DNA of 64,000 nt from Caulobacter sp. SLTY (lineage in GTDB: Bacteria; Pseudomonadota; Alphaproteobacteria; Caulobacterales; Caulobacteraceae): NCBI RefSeq assembly GCF_009905535.1, contig NZ_JAAALA010000016.1, forward strand, positions 1-64,000, given 5' to 3'. Every line of letters starts with the position of its first letter. The first letter of the stretch is position 1. The position numbers and the translations under genes are program-made. Positions 1 to 10,646 of this stretch are shown here, piece by piece. The notes under the pieces are model-generated. The model had not been told where the DNA came from. It searched no databases and was given only the letters and a program-made list of their open reading frames with translations.

Positions 1-1
1 C

Positions 2-277
2 GGCTGGGGCGGCGGCGGCAACGGCCCGGTCGGGCTGGTGATCTTCGCCGACCCCGATTACCGCGGCTACAGCCTGCAGGTTCGCGGCTCGATCGACAGC
101 CTCTACGGCTCGGGCCTCGATGATGAGATCACTTCCGTCAGGGTGATCTCCGGCCGTTGGGAGCTGTGCAACAACGCCAACTTCGGCGGTCAGTGCGTGG
201 TCGTCGATCGCGACACGCCGAACCTGAAGACCGTCAACATGAACGACCGGGTCAGCTCGATCCGCCGTCTTCGCTGA
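2..277 (+). CDS. beta/gamma-crystallin domain protein, 5' end missing
   Basis: The reading frame is open from base 2 and ends with TGA at 275-277, so the start lies upstream of the window. The visible 91 residues begin with a Gly-rich stretch and then show a crystallin-type double Greek-key pattern. The first motif is FADPDYRGYSLQV and the second, near WELCNNANFGGQCVVVD, ends in RVSSIRRLR. Members of this family are small secreted or periplasmic Ca-binding structural proteins in bacteria, and the two cysteines in the second motif could form a disulfide. Role here is unknown. Assignment to the fold is good; function is not inferred. Confidence 0.75.
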   Translation, partial: GWGGGGNGPVGLVIFADPDYRGYSLQVRGSIDSLYGSGLDDEITSVRVISGRWELCNNANFGGQCVVVDRDTPNLKTVNMNDRVSSIRRLR

Positions 278-284
278 CAATGTG

Positions 285-314
285 AGGGCCGTGGTCTCGT
301 GACCACGGCCCTTT
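285..314 (+). terminator. Rho-independent terminator after the crystallin gene
   Basis: A perfect 12-bp stem (AGGGCCGTGGTC pairing with GACCACGGCCCT) with a TCGT loop ends in TTTC, eight bases after the TGA of the crystallin gene. The T tract is short, so termination strength is uncertain. Confidence 0.75.
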
Positions 315-373
315 CACCAAATCTGCACCGGTCCTGACGGACACCGGCGTTTCCCGATGGTATCGCCGATCCC

Positions 374-1357
374 GTGACCGCCTTTCTCAAAGCCCTCGCC
401 GCCCTGACCCGTTTCGCCGGCTTCACCATGGCCGCCGCAGGGGTGATCGGCGCGCTCGCCGCGCAGGGTGGGCAGGTCAGCGATCGCCTGGATGTCTTCG
501 CCCATTTCGCGCCGTTCTGGCTGCTGTTGGGCGTGGCCGGCCTCGTCGTCTGGCTGATCGGCGGCGGCCGCTCGCTGAACCGAACGACCCCGATCGTGGC
601 CGCGGTCGCCATCCTGGCCGCCGGCGGGCTGATGCTTCCGGAACTGACCCGCTCGAAGGGCCCGCGCCCCCCGGCCGAGGGCGAGACGTTGAAGCTGATC
701 CAGTTCAACATCTGGGGCCGGGCCGGCGATCCGGACGGCATCGTCGAGTGGGTGCAGGCTCAGGACGCCGACATCCTGGTCTTCGAGGAGGCCTTCGCCC
801 GCAGCGGCGGCGTGGCCCGCGCCCTGGCCAAGGACTACCCCTACCAGACCACCTGCGCCGAGCCCCTCCCTTGCTCGACCATGATCCTGTCCCGCTACCG
901 GCCAATCGCCCAGCAGGGGCTAAACGGATCGGTGTCGCGGACCAACCTGCAGGCCGCCTTGGCCACCTACCGCACCGCCGGCGGCGACTTCAGCGTCATC
1001 GGCGTCCACTACACCTGGCCCTTGCCGGCCGGGCCTCAGCAGCAGCAGACCCGGCGCCTGGCCGCAGTGATCGACACCCTGCCGCGCGGCTCGACCATCG
1101 TCTCGGGGGACTTCAACTCGACGCCCTGGTCCTTCTCCTTGCGCCGGCAGGACAAGCAGTTCGGCCTCCTGCGCCGCACCCACGCCCTGCCCAGCTGGCC
1201 GGCGGCGCCCTTCACCCGCCAGCACATCGCCTTTCCCTTCCCGTTCCTGCCGATCGACCACGTCTATGCGGGCAGCGACTGGAAGACGGTCAGTGTCAAG
1301 CGGGGTCCTAAGCTGGGTTCAGACCACTATCCCGTCGTGGTGACCTTGCGGCGTTAA
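374..1357 (+). CDS. membrane-anchored endonuclease/exonuclease/phosphatase (EEP) family protein
   Basis: 327 aa starting at GTG. Residues about 1-85 hold three hydrophobic segments, so the protein is probably fixed in the inner membrane with the catalytic domain outside the first helices. Residues about 90-327 are an EEP fold: LIQFNIWG supplies the Asn, VFEEAF the metal-binding Glu, GVHYTWP a His strand, SGDFNSTPWS the Asp/Asn pair, and IDHVYAG and GSDHYPV the C-terminal catalytic Asp-His. All core residues are present, so it should be an active metal-dependent phosphodiesterase or phosphatase. The family covers nucleases, sphingomyelinases and phosphoinositide phosphatases, and the substrate cannot be read from sequence. 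It ends four bases inside the convergent HD gene. Confidence 0.85.
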   Translation: MTAFLKALAALTRFAGFTMAAAGVIGALAAQGGQVSDRLDVFAHFAPFWLLLGVAGLVVWLIGGGRSLNRTTPIVAAVAILAAGGLMLPELTRSKGPRPPAEGETLKLIQFNIWGRAGDPDGIVEWVQAQDADILVFEEAFARSGGVARALAKDYPYQTTCAEPLPCSTMILSRYRPIAQQGLNGSVSRTNLQAALATYRTAGGDFSVIGVHYTWPLPAGPQQQQTRRLAAVIDTLPRGSTIVSGDFNSTPWSFSLRRQDKQFGLLRRTHALPSWPAAPFTRQHIAFPFPFLPIDHVYAGSDWKTVSVKRGPKLGSDHYPVVVTLRR

Positions 1358-1914
1358 GCCTCCAGCCCGGCGATTTCGCGGGCGATGTTGGCCCGCGCCT
1401 GAACTTCCAGACGGTCGCGGAAGGTCGGGTCGGCATACAGGACCGGCGCCTCCAGGAAGTGGCGCATCACCCGCGCCCGGCCGGCGCGGAAGGCGTCCTC
1501 CGGCACGTGGCCGTATTCGTGGCGAACCCCGGCAACGTAGGCGTCGTAGGCGGTGGTATCCGCGCCAAGGATCGACAGGTCGATGGACACCAGGAGGGCG
1601 CCCAGCCGATCACCCTGCGCCACAGCATGGCCCTTGGTCAGCAGGATCAGCCGGGCCACCTCGTCGATGTCGGCCTTATCGGCGCCCATCGCCGCCAGAT
1701 CGCGGCGCGCCAACTCGGCGCTGACGTCTTCGTTGTCAGCGCGACGGGGGTCGTAGACAGCGTCATGCCACCAGATGGCCCAGTTCAGCAGCCGGCGGTC
1801 TCGTTCCGAAAGGTCCGGGACCGCCGCCAGCTCCCGCAGGCAGGCCTCGATGTGCGCCCGGCCGTGGTAGCGGCGGTGCGGTTCCGCATAGGCCGCTTCC
1901 AGGGCCGGGGTCAT
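1354..1914 (-). CDS. HD-superfamily metal-dependent phosphohydrolase
   Basis: 186 aa. Metal-binding HD motifs are visible in order: YHGRAH (His17, His21), WWHDAVYDP (His50-Asp51), KGH (His96) and the late Asp in SIDLSILG (Asp112). This matches the small stand-alone predicted HD phosphohydrolase family (COG4339), which is cytosolic and of unknown substrate. The start is ATG four bases after the TCA (TGA) of the upstream cyclophilin gene, so it is likely the last gene of the gyrA-coaD-ppi block. Its 3' end overlaps the convergent EEP gene by four bases. Confidence 0.85.
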   Translation of the reverse strand: MTPALEAAYAEPHRRYHGRAHIEACLRELAAVPDLSERDRRLLNWAIWWHDAVYDPRRADNEDVSAELARRDLAAMGADKADIDEVARLILLTKGHAVAQGDRLGALLVSIDLSILGADTTAYDAYVAGVRHEYGHVPEDAFRAGRARVMRHFLEAPVLYADPTFRDRLEVQARANIAREIAGLEA

Positions 1915-1918
1915 CGGA

Positions 1919-2383
1919 TCAGACGTCCGCCGCGACCCGGGCGCTGACGATCTTGCCGGGGGTGCGCGGCGGTTCGCCCTTGGGCAGGGCGTCGACCGCC
2001 TCCATGCCGTCGATGACCTCGCCCCAGGCGGTGTACTGGCCGTCCAGGAAGGTGGCGTCGTCGAAGCAGATGAAGAACTGGCTGTTGGCCGAGTTGGGGT
2101 TAGACGAGCGGGCCATCGAGCAGACGCCGCGCACGTGCGGTTCGCGGTTGAACTCGGCCTTCAGGTCCGGCTTCTTCGAGCCGCCCATGCCCGTGCCGGT
2201 CGGATCGCCACCCTGGGCCATGAAGCCGGGGATCACCCGGTGGAATACGACACCGTCATAGAACCCTTCCCGGGCCAGCTCCTTGATGCGCTCGACATGG
2301 CCGGGGGCCAGGTCGGGGCGGAGACGGATCGTCACCGTTCCGGTGTCGAGGGTCAGGATCAGGGTGTTTTCGGCGTCGGCCAT
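1919..2383 (-). CDS. cytoplasmic cyclophilin-type peptidyl-prolyl isomerase
   Basis: 154 aa, cis-trans isomerase for Xaa-Pro bonds. The active-site strand FHRVIPGFMAQGGD carries Arg49, Phe54 and Gln57, equivalent to human CypA Arg55, Phe60 and Gln63, and SANSQFFICF follows as in bacterial PpiB. The start used is the ATG at 2381-2383 preceded by AAGGAG seven bases upstream; a longer frame to 2434 has no such site and adds an atypical N-terminus. No signal peptide, so it acts in the cytosol, unlike the two paralogues upstream. Third of three tandem cyclophilin genes. Confidence 0.92.
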   Translation of the reverse strand: MADAENTLILTLDTGTVTIRLRPDLAPGHVERIKELAREGFYDGVVFHRVIPGFMAQGGDPTGTGMGGSKKPDLKAEFNREPHVRGVCSMARSSNPNSANSQFFICFDDATFLDGQYTAWGEVIDGMEAVDALPKGEPPRTPGKIVSARVAADV

Positions 2384-2484
2384 CGGAGGCTCCTTGTGAT
2401 GTTGGGGCGCTATGTAGGGGTTCGGCCTCGCCAAGCCTAGCCGTGGATCGAACGAGAAGCGGCCGCGCCGGTTTCGTCGGCCGG

Positions 2485-3336
2485 CTATTTCACCTCCACC
2501 GGCAGGTCCAGGTCGCAGACCGAGAAGTCCGCGCCCTTCTCCGTTTTCACCTGGGCGACGTAGGCGGCGAACCAGGGGCTCTTGGCGTCGACGATGCGCA
2601 CCTTGGGCCGCTCGGCCTCGGGGATGTCGGCGAGCACGCGGACGGTCTGCATGACATCTTGCGGCGCCTCGACCGGCTCGCCGGTCTTGATGGCGCGGAT
2701 CACGTCCTGGCCGGAGATGACACGGCCGAAGGCGGTGTAGCGCTTGTCCAGCGAGGGATAGGCGTAGCGCATCATGAAGAACTGGCTGGTGGCGCTGTCG
2801 GGATTTTCGTCGCGCGCCATGCCGACCACGCCGGGACAGTAGGTGCCCCAGGCGGCGACCTTCTTGTCGGCGGTCATCTCGGTATAGCTGATGTGCTGGC
2901 TGATCACCGGCAGGCTGAGCAGCAGGCCAGTCTCCGTGCCCTGCGGGGCGTTCACCGCCACGAAGCGGCTGTCGGCGGCGCGGCGGAAGGTGAACTCGGC
3001 TTTCAGGGTCGGGACGGTGTCCTTGCCGTCGCCGGGACCGGGCACGTCGCCGGTCTGGACCATGAAGCGGTCGATGACCCGGAAGAAGGTGCGGCCGTCG
3101 TAGGCCTTGTCATGGGCCAGCTTGAGCATCTGCTTGACGTGCTCGGGGGCCACCTCCGGGACCAGCTCGACGACCACCCGGCCCTTGTTGGTTTCGATGA
3201 CCAGGATGTTGGCCGGATCGGGCGTGCGCCAGTCTGTTTCCTTGGGCGCCGGCGGGACCTTCGGCGCTTTCGGGGCTGCGACGGCGGTCGAGGCGGCGAT
3301 GGCGGCCGCGGCGGTCAGGACGATCAGGCGGCGCAT
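2485..3336 (-). CDS. secreted cyclophilin-type peptidyl-prolyl isomerase
   Basis: 283 aa with a Sec signal peptide (MRRLIVLTAAAAIAASTAVA, then a Lys/Pro-rich linker). The cyclophilin core begins near residue 45; FFRVIDRFMVQTGD supplies Arg86, Phe91 and Gln94. Relative to minimal PpiA there is an insertion around residues 115-165 and a C-terminal extension of about 50 residues ending near a single Cys. Periplasmic proline isomerase is the expected role. The gene lies 22 bases after the next cyclophilin upstream, so the two are probably co-transcribed. About 55% similar by eye to that neighbour, indicating local duplication. Confidence 0.9.
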   Translation of the reverse strand: MRRLIVLTAAAAIAASTAVAAPKAPKVPPAPKETDWRTPDPANILVIETNKGRVVVELVPEVAPEHVKQMLKLAHDKAYDGRTFFRVIDRFMVQTGDVPGPGDGKDTVPTLKAEFTFRRAADSRFVAVNAPQGTETGLLLSLPVISQHISYTEMTADKKVAAWGTYCPGVVGMARDENPDSATSQFFMMRYAYPSLDKRYTAFGRVISGQDVIRAIKTGEPVEAPQDVMQTVRVLADIPEAERPKVRIVDAKSPWFAAYVAQVKTEKGADFSVCDLDLPVEVK

Positions 3337-3358
3337 GGCCCCTCCCCCAGAATGAACT

Positions 3359-4216
3359 TCAGCCGACCTTAGCCGGAATCTCGACGTCGCAAACGGTCAG
3401 CGCGCCGCCGACCCTGGCCTTCTGAGCGGCGACCAGAGCCTGGAAGCCCGGCGAGCGAGTGTCGACCACCTGGATCTTCGGCCGATCCTTCTCGGGCATG
3501 TCGGAGAGCAGCCGCACGGTGCGCATGACGTCGCGCGGTTCCGCCACCCGGCCCTCCTGGGGGCCGGTCTTGATCTTGGCCAGAACGTCCTGGCCGGCGA
3601 TGACCCGGCCCCAGACCGTGTACTGGCTGTTCAGCGGCGGGTTGGTCTCGAACATCATGAAGAACTGGCTGTTGGCGCTGTCGGGCGAGCCGGCCCGGGC
3701 CATGCCGGCCACGCCTGGGCAGAACAGCCCCCAGCCGTTGGTCTTGCCGTCGATGGAGGCCATCATCTGCATCGCCGGCCCGGTGCGCACCGGCACCACG
3801 CCGTAGAAGCCGGTCTCGGTCACCCCCGTCCCGCCGCCGGCCGGCAGCCGCTCGTACAGCACGAAGGGATCGGCCGGGCCGCGCCGGAACTCGAACTCGG
3901 CCTTGAGGTCCGGAAGCTCCGAGCCGCCGGTGCCGTCGTTCTTCGGGTCGCCTGTCTGGGCCATGAAGCCGGCGATCACCCGGAAGAACTGATGGCCGTC
4001 GTAGAACTTCTGCCGGGCCAGGGTGCGCACCCGCTCGACGTGGGCGGGCGCAAGTTGCGGGGCCATCTCGAGGATGACGCGGCCCTGGCTGGTGTCGATG
4101 ATCAGGATGTTTTCCGGGTCGGGCGTGCGCCAGTCGGACGCGCTGAGCGCCGGCGCCTGGGCAGAGGCTGCGAGCGGCGCGAGGACGAGGGCGGCGGCGA
4201 TCAGGGCGGATTTCAT
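3359..4216 (-). CDS. secreted cyclophilin-type peptidyl-prolyl isomerase
   Basis: 285 aa from the ATG at 4214-4216, chosen because it gives a clean signal peptide (MKSALIAAALVLAPLAASAQ); the frame continues upstream to 4315 without signal-like sequence. Active-site residues Arg79, Phe84 and Gln87 lie in FFRVIAGFMAQTGD. It shares with the next gene the DWRTPDPENILII start of the mature part, the inserted loop and the C-terminal extension ending in a single Cys. Predicted periplasmic folding catalyst. Sequence 4217-4353 separates it from the upstream secreted protein and may hold its own promoter. Confidence 0.9.
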   Translation of the reverse strand: MKSALIAAALVLAPLAASAQAPALSASDWRTPDPENILIIDTSQGRVILEMAPQLAPAHVERVRTLARQKFYDGHQFFRVIAGFMAQTGDPKNDGTGGSELPDLKAEFEFRRGPADPFVLYERLPAGGGTGVTETGFYGVVPVRTGPAMQMMASIDGKTNGWGLFCPGVAGMARAGSPDSANSQFFMMFETNPPLNSQYTVWGRVIAGQDVLAKIKTGPQEGRVAEPRDVMRTVRLLSDMPEKDRPKIQVVDTRSPGFQALVAAQKARVGGALTVCDVEIPAKVG

Positions 4217-4353
4217 GGAACCGGCGGTAGCGGCGGGTTGAGGCGATCGCAAGGCCGAAATGGCGCGCGTTCGCGAAGCTGAACGCCATTGTACCGTGGT
4301 CGGCGGGCTACGCATAAAGGCGGCGTCGGGGTTTCAAATGGCAATTTCGGTGC

Positions 4354-5406
4354 TCAGCGTCGCTTGGCGAACGGCTGGATTGTCCAGTCGGTGAGACGCC
4401 AGATGTAGCGCTTGTCCTTGGTCCAGGTCTGGCTGAACGCGGCTTCGACGGTCTCGTCTTCGCCGCGCTGTTCGGACAGCAGGCCGGTCACCGTGACGCC
4501 CTGTTTCGAGGCGGTGGCGGACTGGATCCACAGCCTGGCGCGGCCGGGGTTCTGCGTCCGCTTATGCCAGGCCGAGGCGACGGCGGTCGGCCCCTGCGAC
4601 GCCGGTTGGTCCGGCCAGCGGACGGTCAGGTCGGGGGCCATCATGGCGGAGAGATCGTCCAGCGCCGTTTCGCCGGGGCGTGCGAAGACCCGTCCGCTGA
4701 GGCGGTTGTGGATCTCGGCCGCGTCGTAGGGGGTGTCGCCCATGAGCGAGGCGCAGGCGACCAGCCGGGTGCTGTCGTTGCGATAGAGGGAGGCGTCGAG
4801 CGCCCAGCAGCCGTCCTGGCCATTCAGGGCCGTCGTCGAAAGCAGGTAACCTCCGTCGAAGACCGGGTCGTCACCGCAGGCGGTGCGAATCCGGCGATGC
4901 ACCCGCCCCGCGTCCAGCACCTCGGTGATCGAGACCCAGGCGTGGAGACACATCACCGGCGGCGCAGGCGAGCCGTCCGCCGCGGGCGGCCCATAGCGGC
5001 CGACCCGTTCCTCGGAGGTCCGGGTCAGGCGCATCAGGGTGCCGACCGATTCCACCGTCCAGCGGTTTGCCGGAGCGGTCATCACGCGGAAGCTGTCGCG
5101 GGTTAGCACGCGGGTCTCGAGGACCGGCGCGGCCGTCTTGTCGGCCCAGAGCACCGAGATCAGCGGCATGTCGCGGCTGTAGCCATCGACCATGAACACC
5201 CGCACGCCCTCGACGCCCCGGCCGGCCAAAGCTTCCGCCGGCTCCACCCCAAACCGTCTGCGGATGTCCGCGCGTACCGCCTCGTCGCAGAGGTCACGGC
5301 CATATTCGTCACGGCAGGCGCGGTCGAAGTCAGCGGGCGCCGGAGCGGGCTTGGCCTCGGTCGCCGGCGCCGCCAGCAGCATGGCCGCCAGCGCCAGGGC
5401 GATCAT
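4354..5406 (-). CDS. secreted protein of unknown function, possible SnoaL/NTF2-like C-terminus
   Basis: 350 aa. Residues 1-18 are a signal peptide and a Pro/Ala-rich linker follows. Six or more cysteines in the middle part suggest disulfides after export. The last ~110 residues (MMAPDLTVRWPDQPASQGP, later TWTKDKRYIWRLTDWTI) resemble the cone-shaped NTF2/SnoaL fold in pattern, but I see no catalytic signature, so this is inference. The ATG at 5404-5406 overlaps the coaD stop in an ATGA, showing translational coupling to coaD. No named family recognised. Confidence 0.7.
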   Translation of the reverse strand: MIALALAAMLLAAPATEAKPAPAPADFDRACRDEYGRDLCDEAVRADIRRRFGVEPAEALAGRGVEGVRVFMVDGYSRDMPLISVLWADKTAAPVLETRVLTRDSFRVMTAPANRWTVESVGTLMRLTRTSEERVGRYGPPAADGSPAPPVMCLHAWVSITEVLDAGRVHRRIRTACGDDPVFDGGYLLSTTALNGQDGCWALDASLYRNDSTRLVACASLMGDTPYDAAEIHNRLSGRVFARPGETALDDLSAMMAPDLTVRWPDQPASQGPTAVASAWHKRTQNPGRARLWIQSATASKQGVTVTGLLSEQRGEDETVEAAFSQTWTKDKRYIWRLTDWTIQPFAKRR

Positions 5407-5897
5407 CCCTGCCGCACCTTGGCCATCAGTTCAGCCTCGATGCCCGGCGGCACGAAGGCGGAGACGTCGCCGCCGAGGCGGGCGATTTCCTTGACCAGGC
5501 GGCTGGCCACGGCCTGGTGGCGGGGGTCGGCCATCAGGAAGACGGTCTCGATCTCGCGATCCAGCTGCTGGTTCATCGCGGTCATCTGGAATTCGTATTC
5601 GAAGTCGGCCACGGCGCGCAGGCCGCGGATTATGATCCCGGCCCCGACCTCGCGGGCGAAATGCATCAGCAGGCCCTCGAAGGGGCGGATCTCGATCTCG
5701 GTCAGCGCCTTGAGGTGTTCGGTCTCGCGGCGGGTGATCTCCACCCGCTCCTCGAGGCTGAACATCGGCCCCTTGGTGCTGTTGATGGCCACGCCGATGA
5801 CCAGCTTGTCCACCAGCTTCACGGCCCGGCCCATGATGTCCAGATGACCGTTGGTCATCGGATCGAACGTGCCCGGATAGAGTCCGACTCTCGCCAA
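5403..5897 (-). CDS. coaD: phosphopantetheine adenylyltransferase
   Basis: CoaD transfers AMP from ATP to 4'-phosphopantetheine, the penultimate step of coenzyme A synthesis. The nucleotidyltransferase motif GTFDPMTNGH gives Thr10 and His18, identical in position to E. coli CoaD when translation starts at the TTG at 5895-5897. That start has GAGGGG eight bases upstream and gives 164 aa, the usual family length. Alternatives are GTG at 5903 and ATG at 5918. GLRAVADFEYE and the C-terminal LVKEIARLGGDV are further family signatures. It follows gyrA by about 50 bases and is coupled to the next gene by an ATGA overlap. Confidence 0.95.
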   Translation of the reverse strand: MARVGLYPGTFDPMTNGHLDIMGRAVKLVDKLVIGVAINSTKGPMFSLEERVEITRRETEHLKALTEIEIRPFEGLLMHFAREVGAGIIIRGLRAVADFEYEFQMTAMNQQLDREIETVFLMADPRHQAVASRLVKEIARLGGDVSAFVPPGIEAELMAKVRQG

Positions 5898-5948
5898 CCG
5901 CACCACCCCTCTGCGCATCCCGGCCAGCGGCCGGGAAGGGTTCAATTG

Positions 5949-8720
<2,772 letters not shown>

Positions 8721-8833
8721 GGGAGAGAAATAATCCCGTAGGAATCATGGGGGAACGTAGGGGCCATAGTTAGCATTCCAGTGCCGGTGGCGCCACCCGC
8801 GCGGCCGGTTTAGCCCTGTACGGAGCCCTTCCC

Positions 8834-9379
8834 ATGCGCCTCATTCTGTCCGCCGTCGCTGTCTGCGCCATCGCCCTGCCCGCCCTGGCCCAGCCGGCCT
8901 CGGTCACCGTGCCGCTGAAGGGCGCCAAGGGCGAGGACATGGGTGCGGTGACCTTAACCGAGGCCCCCAAGGGGGTGTTGGTGAAGGTGGAGGCCAAGGG
9001 GCTGACCCCCGGCTGGCACGGGCTGCACTTCCACGAGAAGGGCGACTGCGGCACGCCGGACTTCAAGTCGGCGGGCGGGCATGTTCATGGTGCGGGGACG
9101 GTGGTCCACGGCCTGTTGAAGGACGGCGCCAACGAGGCCGGCGACCTGCCCAACCTGTGGGTCGGGGCCGATGGCGTCGGCAAGGCCGAGGTGTTCAGCC
9201 CGTGGACCTCGATGAAGGGTGCGGGCGGACGGCAGGCGCTGCAGGACAAGGACGGCTCGGCGGTGGTGATCCACGCGAAGGCGGACGATCACATGAGCCA
9301 GCCGATCGGCGGCGCTGGGGATCGGGTGGCCTGTGGCGTGATCAAGGGTGGGGACCACGCGGGGCACGCAGGGCACTAG
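8834..9379 (+). CDS. sodC: periplasmic Cu/Zn superoxide dismutase
   Basis: 181 aa with a Sec signal peptide (cleavage near ALAQ-P). It converts superoxide to peroxide in the periplasm. HGLHFHEKGDC gives copper ligands His65 and His67, GGHVHG the bridging His83, VVHG His92, GDLPNL Asp104 and VIHA the last copper ligand His147. Cys72 and Cys167 would form the conserved disulfide, and the active-site Arg is in AGDRVACGVI. The residue two before GDLPN, often a zinc-ligand His, is Glu102 here. The tail GGDHAGHAGH is His-rich and may bind metal. Monocistronic by position. Confidence 0.94.
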   Translation: MRLILSAVAVCAIALPALAQPASVTVPLKGAKGEDMGAVTLTEAPKGVLVKVEAKGLTPGWHGLHFHEKGDCGTPDFKSAGGHVHGAGTVVHGLLKDGANEAGDLPNLWVGADGVGKAEVFSPWTSMKGAGGRQALQDKDGSAVVIHAKADDHMSQPIGGAGDRVACGVIKGGDHAGHAGH

Positions 9380-9426
9380 CTTCTCAAGATCTACCGCTCA
9401 CCCCGGCGACCCAAGGGGCGGTGCTG

Positions 9427-10326
9427 TCAGGTTGCGCTGGAAGCCTGACGCGCCGCTCGCCGCTCGGTCAGGGCCACCAGCGCCACGCCGACCATAGTGG
9501 CCAGGCCTCCGGCGATCAGCTGAGGGGTGACCCTGTCGCCCATGAGACCGACCCCGATGGTGCAGCTGACTAGCGGGGTGAGCAGGAACCAGGGTGTTAC
9601 GCGGCCGGCCTCGCGCCGCTGGACCAGCCAGAACAGCAGGGCCGTCGCCCCGACTGTGGAGGCCAAGGCGGCGAAAAGCACCAACCCCCAGACGAATGGG
9701 GTCGCGGCCACGGCCTTATCGACCACGCCGGGCTCGAAGGCGAAGGAGGCGGCCAGCAAGACCGGGGCCGCGGCCAGGGAGGTGATAGCCTGCATCTTCA
9801 GCGGCCGGATGCTGGGCGCCTTACGCATCAGCACTGTCGCCCAGGCCCACAGGCCGCTGGCCAGCACGCCGATGGCAATGCCCGGTAGGTCGGCGGCGCC
9901 GTGTGGATCGAGGCTCATCCAGGCCACCCCGACAAAGGCGATCAACATGCCGACGACCGCGGGCCAGGGCATGGTCTCCTTGAGGACCAGCCAAGCCATC
10001 AAGGCGGTCATCGGGATCCACAGCTGCAGCGCCACCACGATGGGGCTGAGGTTGTGGACCATGGCGAAGGCTACATAGACGAGGCCGAAATGCAGGGGGC
10101 CGGCCAGCAGCACCAGCGGCAGCATCTGTCGCCACGGCGGCCACGGGGGTTTGAGGAACGGCAGCAGGAAAAGCAGCGCCACCAGGAACCGCACCCCGCC
10201 CATAAACAAGGGCGGCAAAGCCTCGGTAGCCAGCTTGGCGGCGGCGTTGTTAAGCCCCCAGACCAGGATGATGCCGAAGATCGCCGCCCATTCGGCGCCG
10301 GTGAAGGGGGAGCGAGAAGAGGTCAC
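9427..10326 (-). CDS. EamA/DMT-family drug/metabolite exporter
   Basis: 299 aa from a GTG at 10324-10326. About ten hydrophobic helices form two EamA repeats (residues ~13-138 and ~148-287), the architecture of inner-membrane drug/metabolite transporters that export amino acids or small metabolites by proton exchange. Pro117 and a Trp-rich segment follow the usual repeat boundary. The gene is divergent from the toxin-antitoxin pair, with only 47 bases between start codons, so the palindromic operator there could also affect it. Substrate not predictable. Confidence 0.85.
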   Translation of the reverse strand: MTSSRSPFTGAEWAAIFGIILVWGLNNAAAKLATEALPPLFMGGVRFLVALLFLLPFLKPPWPPWRQMLPLVLLAGPLHFGLVYVAFAMVHNLSPIVVALQLWIPMTALMAWLVLKETMPWPAVVGMLIAFVGVAWMSLDPHGAADLPGIAIGVLASGLWAWATVLMRKAPSIRPLKMQAITSLAAAPVLLAASFAFEPGVVDKAVAATPFVWGLVLFAALASTVGATALLFWLVQRREAGRVTPWFLLTPLVSCTIGVGLMGDRVTPQLIAGGLATMVGVALVALTERRAARQASSAT

Positions 10327-10338
10327 GATGCGGTTGCC

Positions 10339-10373
10339 TTGACATGTACATGTACCGAGGTCAACATGTACAT
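10339..10373 (+). promoter_or_regulatory. toxin-antitoxin promoter with twin ATGTACAT palindromes
   Basis: TTGACA (10339-10344) is a perfect -35 hexamer. Two copies of the palindrome ATGTACAT lie at 10344-10351 and 10366-10373, 22 bp apart, i.e. about two helical turns on one face. The first is embedded in the 12-bp palindrome ACATGTACATGT (10342-10353). The best -10 at 17-bp spacing is CAACAT (10362-10367), which would put transcription start at or next to the antitoxin ATG at 10374. Such operators are normally bound by the antitoxin or its complex, giving autorepression. Confidence 0.7.
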
Positions 10374-10646
10374 ATGACCAAGATCACGCTGACCGAGCTG
10401 CGCAAGGACCTGTTCCGGCTGGCCGACAGGGCGCTGGAAACGGGCGAGCCGGTGGTGATCGAGCGCAATGGCCGGACCATGGTGCTGATGGAGGCGGGGA
10501 AGCCGTTCGAGCGTGCGGGGAAACTGACCCATGCGGAGAAGGTGCGCGCGTTCTGGAAGACGAAGCCGCCCTTCCCTCCCATGAACCTGTCTCTGGAGGA
10601 GATGGAAGGCGGCGGAGGCTACGACTGGTCGCCGGACGACAACTGA
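10374..10646 (+). CDS. Phd/YefM-type antitoxin
   Basis: 90 aa. The N-terminal half (MTKITLTELRKDLFRLADRA, then GEPVVIERNGRTMVLM) is the Phd/YefM fold that binds operator DNA as a dimer; the acidic, Pro-rich C-terminal part (PPFPPMNLSLEEMEGG onward) would be the disordered toxin-neutralising segment. The ATG at 10374 is preferred to the upstream ATGs at 10344 and 10350 because those would translate the operator itself. No good ribosome-binding site precedes it, fitting leaderless translation. The stop TGA is immediately followed by the toxin GTG with no gap, so the pair is coupled. Confidence 0.85.
   Translation: MTKITLTELRKDLFRLADRALETGEPVVIERNGRTMVLMEAGKPFERAGKLTHAEKVRAFWKTKPPFPPMNLSLEEMEGGGGYDWSPDDN

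Noticed and set aside
2443-3372. 309-aa open frame opposite the second cyclophilin
   Set aside because: No coding signature; the cyclophilin has a signal peptide and active-site residues.
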